Shown here: positions 58,048 to 64,000 of the stretch, in pieces
How positions within the stretch are numbered: the stretch's first letter is position 1
How the letters are laid out: every line of letters begins with the position of its first letter
Origin: Persicaria tinctoria
Lineage: Eukaryota > Streptophyta > Magnoliopsida > Caryophyllales > Polygonaceae
Assembly (NCBI GenBank): GCA_037127255.1
Contig: JBANSL010000009.1
Span: 22,594,475-22,658,474, forward strand
Direction: 5' to 3'
DNA: 64,000 bases
Notes under the pieces: model-generated
Databases searched by the model: none
Seen by the model: the letters and a program-made list of their open reading frames with translations, nothing else
Told to the model about the DNA's origin: nothing
Translations under genes and position numbers: made by a program

Positions 58048-58338
58048 CATCCGAATTTTTAACGGGTTGCCTACGTATCTCTTGGAAGAGAATCAAGCCT
58101 TACGTAGTTCCGAATATTTGAATTGATTTAATTTTTGGGTTTGGTGATTGAACCCGACGAGCTTGAGCTTTATGTCGGGTGTCCTACGTACCCGTTTGGA
58201 ACGGGATCAAATCACCCGTAGTTCTTTTAAGGACAAATTTAATTTAATTTGAGATGTGCGACTGGATCCAATGTATATTTGAATTTTAACATCGGATTTC
58301 CTACGTAACTCGTAAAAGAGCATCAAGTCTTCACGTAG
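58048..58338. repeat. Three structured repeats with paired hairpins
   Basis: CCTACGTA occurs at 58070, 58183 and 58300 (113- and 117-base spacing). Each is followed by an inner hairpin, an ATCAA sequence and ACGTAG (or CCGTAG) plus TTC, so CTACGTA pairs with (T)ACGTAG. A second hairpin precedes each (for example ACCCGAC/GTCGGGT at 58152-58158/58174-58180). See findings for covariation. Confidence 0.8.
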
Positions 58339-58744
58339 TTCTTTTTTATAACCGTTTGAATTTGTGAAAATTTGATTTGAGATTTTGACTCTGCTTTGAT
58401 TAGAAGTCAATTTTGAAATTGACCCACTAGAACAAACGGACAATGAAATTTGACGAGTTTAACTTTAGGATTTTGTTAAACCCAATTTCTAATTTTATGG
58501 CAATTACATTTTTTATATTTTCGTGGGTCTATTTCGTAAATAGATAAATCTCTTCAAATATCCCAAGCTTCTGTACGTGGTGAATGGTTGACTGCAATTG
58601 TGTTCTTTCACAAGAACAAAATTAAACCCAACTCTTTGTTTGCCACAAGCCTACGGGCTTTAGCCCAATTTCAGTTTTGAACCCATTTTTTTAGCAAACA
58701 ATTTCCACGTTTTGCGTTTTTTTATTTTTTATTTTTTTTGTAGC

Positions 58745-60300
58745 AGCTTGTGTACTTTTGGTCCTGAAGACCAACACAGCCGATATCCTTCAGACAGCCC
58801 GGGAGGAGCACGCCAGCGCTAGCGTTCCTCGACACCTCCGACTTCATCGACGCCCGGCCTTTGAGAGCTTCAGTTCAGGCACTCGCTTCGACCGAGAAGA
58901 GATACGCAATTCCGACTTGGCTATCGTCAACCCGAGCTCCCTTGATTTCGGTATGTTCTAGGGTTTTTCTGTTATACGAATTTCACCCTAAATTCAGCGT
59001 TCAATCCGATTCTTAGATGATTCTTGGCCTAGATTTCAATTTCTCTGTCGAATCCCTTTCGATTTAGTATTTGATTTTAACACTGGACTAATTTTTCCAA
59101 ATCGTGATTTTAGGGCTTTAATTTGTGCGATTTGGGGCCTTTTCGGTTTCGACATTTGAGAGAGAACAGGAAGAGCGCGGAGCGTCTAGCAACTGAAGAC
59201 GAACGAGCTTTTGCAAACACAGGTTTTGTTTTTCGATTTTTAACTCGGGATTTTCTTTTCTTGAAGGCATGTGGACTTAGGATGGACGAAAGAGGAATCG
59301 AATTCAGGGCACAGCGGTTGAAAAGGACAATGGAGCAAGTCGAAGACAGTCACTATACTTTGGCTTCTTGGCTTGAGTATGCCTCTACTTCTCTTTACTG
59401 AATTGGAATTTCAACTTGTGGTAGATATAGGCTGACTTCGATCTTGAGTATTTTAATTTAGGGTTAGTTGCGATTTAGTAGCAACGAATGAGGATTTAAA
59501 GTTTGCTTGACTCGGATTGTGCTTGTTTTGTTTGTCTAAAAAGTAGAGAGAGGGAAGGCCCTGCTTGATTTGTTTTTATCTTCAGGAACTTAACTTCTCA
59601 CTAATTTGTTTGTTCAGACAACTTGCTCTTTCTCCAGAAAAATCTGTTCTCTTTCTTGTAAATTTTGATTGCGAGGAAGAATGTCTTGATGGATTGTCAT
59701 CTCCTCTCTTTTTTCATGACAATAACTTAGTTTGTTTGGACAAAAGAACTGATTTAATTGCTGCAGAAAATCTGTTCCTTTTCCTTTGCTTTCAATTTCG
59801 TTATTTTTCATGCCTGGATGTAGTGCAATTTCTTCCTTTTGCTTGTTTGAAACCGTTTACAATTTGTTGTGAATCAGTTGACCAATTTAGGAACAATCTG
59901 ATTTTTTTTGTGTTTTTGAATTTAGGTAATCAACAAGAGGAGTCAAACGAGATCCCGGGCTTGGGAATTTTGAAACTTTGACCAGGATTTCGACTTTGAA
60001 GCAGTGCTAAGCAGGGGCTAATTTAGGGTCTTCTTATTGTTTAAACTCATTGTTTGTGATCTTCACCGCATTAGTCCCAACTTAGAGCAATTTGTTGATC
60101 TCATGGTTAGGGGTTTTCATAGCCAATCTGAACAGATTTAGCCTAAGCAGAAAGTTTTCTCTTGTTGACTTAGGATTTGATTTGCGTGAAGTTGAACAGA
60201 AAATATGTTCAGTTTCTTTTTCTTTTTCTTTTATTCCGACTTTATGATCTGTTCTTTGCCTTTGAAATTGCTTGTGATTTGTGTGCTTGAATTAGTCGCC
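58745..60300. other. Unassigned region with exon-like patches
   Basis: GC-richer patches at 58758-58960 and 59123-59222, each followed by a GT, and MDERGIEFRAQRLKRTMEQ at 59282-59400 look exon-like on the plus strand, separated by T-rich intron-like DNA. No domain is recognised and no consistent gene model could be built. It may be host non-coding transcript DNA or part of a decayed retroelement. Confidence 0.25.
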
Positions 60301-60309
60301 TAGTTTAGG

Positions 60310-60745
60310 GAAAAATCCAGCAGCGTTTCGCCCTCATTTAGGGTAATTTGACGATCTCGAAACCCAGGCCACAAGCGAAAGCCGCGACTTTGCAAGGGCG
60401 GGGTTTCGAGGATCAAATTTGACAGCATTTCGGCCCTATTTGAGGCCATTTAACGACTCCGAAACCCTAGCCGCAAGCGAAAGCCACAACTTTGCAAGGG
60501 CGGGGTTTCGAGAGTTGATTTCGGCATCGCTACTTTGCAAGGGCGGGGTTTCGAGAGTTGATTTCGGCATCGCTTCGTCTTTGTTTGAGGGCTTTTGCTA
60601 ACTCCGAAACCCAGGCCGCAAGCGAAAGCCGCAACTTTAATTTCAGCGGTACTTCGATCTTGTTTAGGCCAATTCCATGACCCCGAAGCCCGGGCCACAA
60701 GCGAAAGCCGCAACTTTGCAAGGGTGGGGCCACGAGAATCGTAGG
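60310..60745. repeat. Degenerate tandem array with CTCGAAACCC/GGGTTTCGAG hairpins
   Basis: Four units anchored by CCGAAACCC(A/T)(A/G)GCC(A/G)CAAGCG at about 60355, 60457, 60602 and 60681; spacing 80-145. In the best unit CTCGAAACCC (60356) and GGGTTTCGAG (ending 60410) are inverted. A shorter repeat (TTTGCAAGGGCGGGGTTTCG) is also duplicated at 60490-60575. Confidence 0.85.
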
Positions 60746-61139
60746 AACCAATGTAGAGAGTGCTACCTTGGTGGTTTTCTCTTCCTCTTTCTTCCTTGCT
60801 TTCTGTAGACGTTGCTTTCTTTTTCTCTGCAGCATTTTTTTTAGCTCTGTGCGTGCTACTTTTTTTTCAACCTCAACCCTAGCCTTAACCTCTTTTAGAG
60901 GGAGGAGTTACAATATAGGATAAATCTTTGTTAGGAAAATATCTTTCTTTTCTTTCCTTTAAATAAAACACGCACTCCATATCTTTTTTATTCTTGTTAT
61001 TTTTGCTAATCTTCTTTCCTCAAATATCGATAGCCCTTTGTTCAGCTATTTATTTATTTCTTTATTTTGCTGATTTTTTTTTATCTATGTAGTTAATTAA
61101 TTTCACCGAATCTGGCAACTCTTGGCTATTCTTGCAGCT

Positions 61140-61470
61140 TGTTTTGGGCCAGTTTATTTTTTGGGCTGCCATTGAATTCAAATAGGTCCATTTGGATTTC
61201 TTTTAGAACCCACTAATTAACTCAACCTTAGTTTGAATTTGCAGATTCGATCGGATAGCTGAGCTACTGTTGAACTTCGAGCAATTCGCCATCCGATTGA
61301 CGGGATTCACGCCCTCGGCTGCTTAATTATTATGTCTTTTTTTTTGTATGCTCGACCGTCGTATTAAATTTATATACTTTAGCTTATGAGCTTGTAGTAC
61401 GTCAAAACGGTGTATTTGATATGTAACACATTTTGCATACTCTTTATTTGCTTGTAATCACTGTCACCAA
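61140..61470 (+). repeat. Left arm of a convergent inverted repeat
   Basis: Homologous, in inverse orientation, to 62310-62640: GCAGATTCGATCGGA against GCAGATTTGATCGGA, GTGTATTTGATATGTAACAC against GTGTATTTGATACATAACAC, CTCTTTATTTGCTTGTAAT in both. It includes an AG-preceded stretch (61245-61326) open for 26 codons to a TAA (FDRIAELLLNFEQFAIRLTG and 6 more), possibly a terminal exon; the other arm has an earlier stop. Confidence 0.8.
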
Positions 61471-62309
61471 ACCTGCTCTCGCATATAATATACGAACTAT
61501 CACGTGAAGTTTTTCTCGAAAATTATCCCACGAGCATGTAAGGCAACATTTTAATAAAGGACGAATTTTTACACCCAAACAAGAACCTCGCCGGAGACTC
61601 CTCTCAGACCCCACCTCGCCCAATTAGACTTCCCCGGTGACGAAGTCGTATTGGCCTAGGAAGGAGATAAGAGGCTCAAAGGTACGATTTTACATCGATT
61701 TCGAGTTGAAAACGGAAACGTTAAAGGGAGACACCGACCTTACTCGCGAACAGGGGACATCGGGCCTTAACGACTTCAAGGGTTGTTGGCTCCGACTTCT
61801 AGGCTTCGAAGGGGCTTCTGGACGCTCTACTCGGGGCTGGCTTTCTCCTTATTTCCTCTTCACGACAACAGGGAAGTTGGGTGTGGCTTTCTCCTCGGCG
61901 GCGGTCTTGACGACGGAGACTCCGGTGGTGGATTTGATTAGAACGAGAGGGGAAATGGAGGAGTAAGGCGAGGTTATGGTGGTGGGTGATGGGTCTCTCG
62001 AAACAAACCTTCAAGGGCTTTTTATGGGTACTGCAAAAATGGCAAAAGAGGAGGAGAAAATGGGTTTTCTGATAGGGGAGGTGGAGGAAGGATTTCTGGA
62101 TGGGAATTTTATAGTTGTAATGCTCATTATATATGGAGAGATGGAGGGGTGAAATCGGATTGTGTAGGAGTGTGTGTTGGTGAGTGTTTGGGGTGAAATT
62201 TCGTGTTTGATTAAAAGTTATCTTATAAGCTCATGAAATTATTCATGTGAAGGTTTTCATGTTATGCTTTATATATTAAACACAAATACCAATTGGTTAA
62301 CAATAATTA
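61471..62309. other. Spacer between the inverted-repeat arms
   Basis: No gene supported. On the minus strand a TATA-like CCATATATAATG (about 62127-62138) is followed by GC-richer, 5'-UTR-like sequence, so it may be promoter or LTR material; not resolved. Confidence 0.3.
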
Positions 62310-62640
62310 CAAGCAAATAAAGAGTGCACGAAATGTGTTATGTATCAAATACACCATCTTAGTGTATTATAAGCTCCTAAACTAAATAGTCGATCATACA
62401 ATAAAAAAATAATATAGTCGAGCTACTGAGAGCACAAATTCCGTCACTTAGGTGGCGAATCTCTCGAAGTCAAATGCTAGATGGGCTGTCCGATCAAATC
62501 TGCAAAAAAAAAAAAAAAAGAATGAATTCGAGAGTGGAATTAGTGGATTATTTATTGTCTATGAAAATCCACAAGAGTTTTAATTGAAAGCTGGCCCAAA
62601 GTAGGCTTCAAAGGCCGACCCAAGCCAACCCACAAATTGG
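62310..62640 (-). repeat. Right arm of a convergent inverted repeat
   Basis: Inverse partner of 61140-61470, preceded on its own strand by an A/T run (62504-62520 on plus) and GGGCCAG as in the other arm. Separated from it by about 850 bases. Confidence 0.8.
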
Positions 62641-62779
62641 AGCAGGGCTGCCAAATTGGAGTAGGCTTCAAAAGCCGGCCCTACCATGGCAACTCAATGA
62701 AATCTATACACAAGTTTTCAAGAGAATATTCTCATGTGAAAGGCTATACTCAATTTTATGCCTTATCTTTTTCCCTTAC

Positions 62780-63960
62780 CATGACAGATGATCTAAACCT
62801 CGAGGGTCAACAAGTTGGCAGATGGATAACCGTCTAAACGAACATAAAATGCAAAGTTGGTGCAAAATACAAACAAGAGCACTCTACACAAGCGAAACTA
62901 AATACAACTAAACCAAACGAGATGAGGACGTAGACGACGAATGGAGTCAAGCACTACATTGAAGCAGTATCGCAGGCCCGCGGATAGTGAAGATGAACCT
63001 CCAAGGAAATAGTCTTCGGAAGAAAAGGAGACGTCTCGATACATACTACCACGACCCAACCTGTCCCGACTCCGACAGCCAGAACCCCATCACTTGGAGA
63101 GCAATCAAAGCACCAGAAACCCTAGTAGGATTAAGCAACCCAACCGAGATTTATTTATTTTTAGTTATTTATTAACATTTTCATTTTTTTTTGTTTATTC
63201 CATATTCCAACGGCCAGAGCCTAGGGCCCAAAGCAATTAGCTTGGGCCCGAAGCACTAAAATCAGGTTCCGAACTCATATCACCGGGTCTTCAATGAGCC
63301 CAACTCAGACCCAGTGCAAAGGACGTAGGAGAAGCACTAGGGAGCATAGCTAGCCGGAAACAACGATCGACAAGACTAAACCAGAATGGAGAAGTAAGGT
63401 CGGGGGGGAACACAAGTGAGGGAGGTCGATAAGGAAGGCCCGGATGAACCAATGACACGTCAAAAAGCTGCGTCAAGGCATAACCCGCCACTATGGGGAA
63501 GACACACGAGAGGAGGATGAAAATTCAACAAACGCCGCCCAGGTTTGGAGGACAGCCACGGAGCTAGAAGGCAAGAGGGTGGGATTGGAGTGGAGGAGAA
63601 AAGGCAGTAAAGAGCAAGGGTGGAGAGAAGGATGTGGGCACCATAGATGAGGTTGCAGAGCACGAACGCTCCACTATTTCAGATCTATGAGGGTAATGCC
63701 CCAAACTTGCCAAGGCAGAAACAAAAAGGGTGCCAAAAACTCCGAATCTACAAAAGCCCCAACCCAAATAAGGGGATTGAATAAAATCCGACAAGGGATG
63801 AACGAATTTAGGGTTTATCGAACCAAGAGTCCACTAGACTAGTGGAGCGGTCCTCAACCTCCGAAGAGATGGTTGTTGGTCTCCGAAGAGGTGGTTGTTG
63901 GCCTCCGAAGAAGTGGTTTTAGGTATTCGAAGATGTGGATGTTGACCTCTAAAGAGTTTT
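62780..63960 (-). mobile_element. Decayed copy of the 19275-20533 retroposon family
   Basis: Collinear matches to 19275-20533 include the 3' hairpin region (AGATGGATAACCGTCT on plus, decayed), GAACCTCCAAGGAAA against GAACTCCAAGGAAA, the CACGACCC block and GGGCCCAAAGC. Same minus orientation. Ends are approximate; no target duplication identified. Confidence 0.6.
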
Positions 63961-64000
63961 TTTTTTTTTGCCTTCGAGGAGGTGGTCAAAGGTGGTATAT
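63857..64000. repeat. Minisatellite of about 22-23 bp
   Basis: Five to six degenerate copies of CTCCGAAGAGGTGGTTGTTGG, interrupted by a T run at 63957-63970 and running to the window edge. Confidence 0.8.

Noticed and set aside
58048..58338. Hammerhead ribozyme or retrozyme
   Set aside because: No CTGATGA and GAAA core arrangement is present around the hairpins.
63291..63794. Small overlapping minus-strand open frames near the right edge
   Set aside because: They fall in the decayed retroposon copy and show no domain or start context of note.

Overview
The window reads as nuclear DNA of a flowering plant, most likely a eudicot. It shows plant-type GT-AG introns, initiator-Met and Asp tRNA primer sites, Copia, Athila-like Gypsy and L1-type elements, CACTA, hAT, Mutator-like and Harbinger-like DNA transposons, and long (TA)n tracts. 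No complete, intact host gene was found. The sequence is a stack of mobile elements, many inserted inside one another, plus one recognisable decayed host gene.

Layout. 1-1786: 5' end of a Copia element on the minus strand, running off the left edge. 2476-14480: a minus-strand family 1 glycosidase (beta-glucosidase type) with ten readable exons; it lost its 3' exons and carries a frameshift, and its introns hold a 5.0-kb CACTA (itself holding a hAT), a Mutator-like MITE, an L1 fragment, a small retroposon and another hAT. 15046-21893: two related hAT elements, a 3.2-kb internally deleted Copia with a hAT MITE inside, and a Harbinger-like MITE split by a retroposon. 22250-29780: a near full-length, broken L1-type LINE on the plus strand with an unusual 5' open frame. 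29881-36431: an inverted-repeat element carrying pieces of a plastid ClpP gene, an ALFIN-LIKE gene and unidentified exons, plus a 42-bp minisatellite and two tRNA-like sequences. 36875-53550: a short-LTR Copia whose integrase is split by a full Athila-like Gypsy (39397-51245). 53551-64000: a CACTA-like end, a possible LTR, a Mutator-like element with captured exon sequence, structured tandem repeats, a convergent inverted repeat and another retroposon copy.

Boundaries are best where terminal repeats and target-site duplications (TSDs) can be read directly: CACTA (ACA), hATs (GCAGCAAG, TTAATAGA, GTGGAGCG, ARCATAGT), Mutator-like (AAAATAAAA, TATAAATAA), retroposons (TACTCTCTCAC, TAGTAAAAAAAA), Copia (ATTTA) and Gypsy (GCTTG). 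The insertion order follows from the nesting. The most notable points are the 800-codon open frame ahead of the LINE endonuclease, the 3'-tail shared by the LINEs and a small retroposon family, the covarying hairpin repeats near 58.1-58.3 kb, the gene-fragment-carrying DNA transposons, and a glycosidase relic whose acid/base glutamate is methionine.
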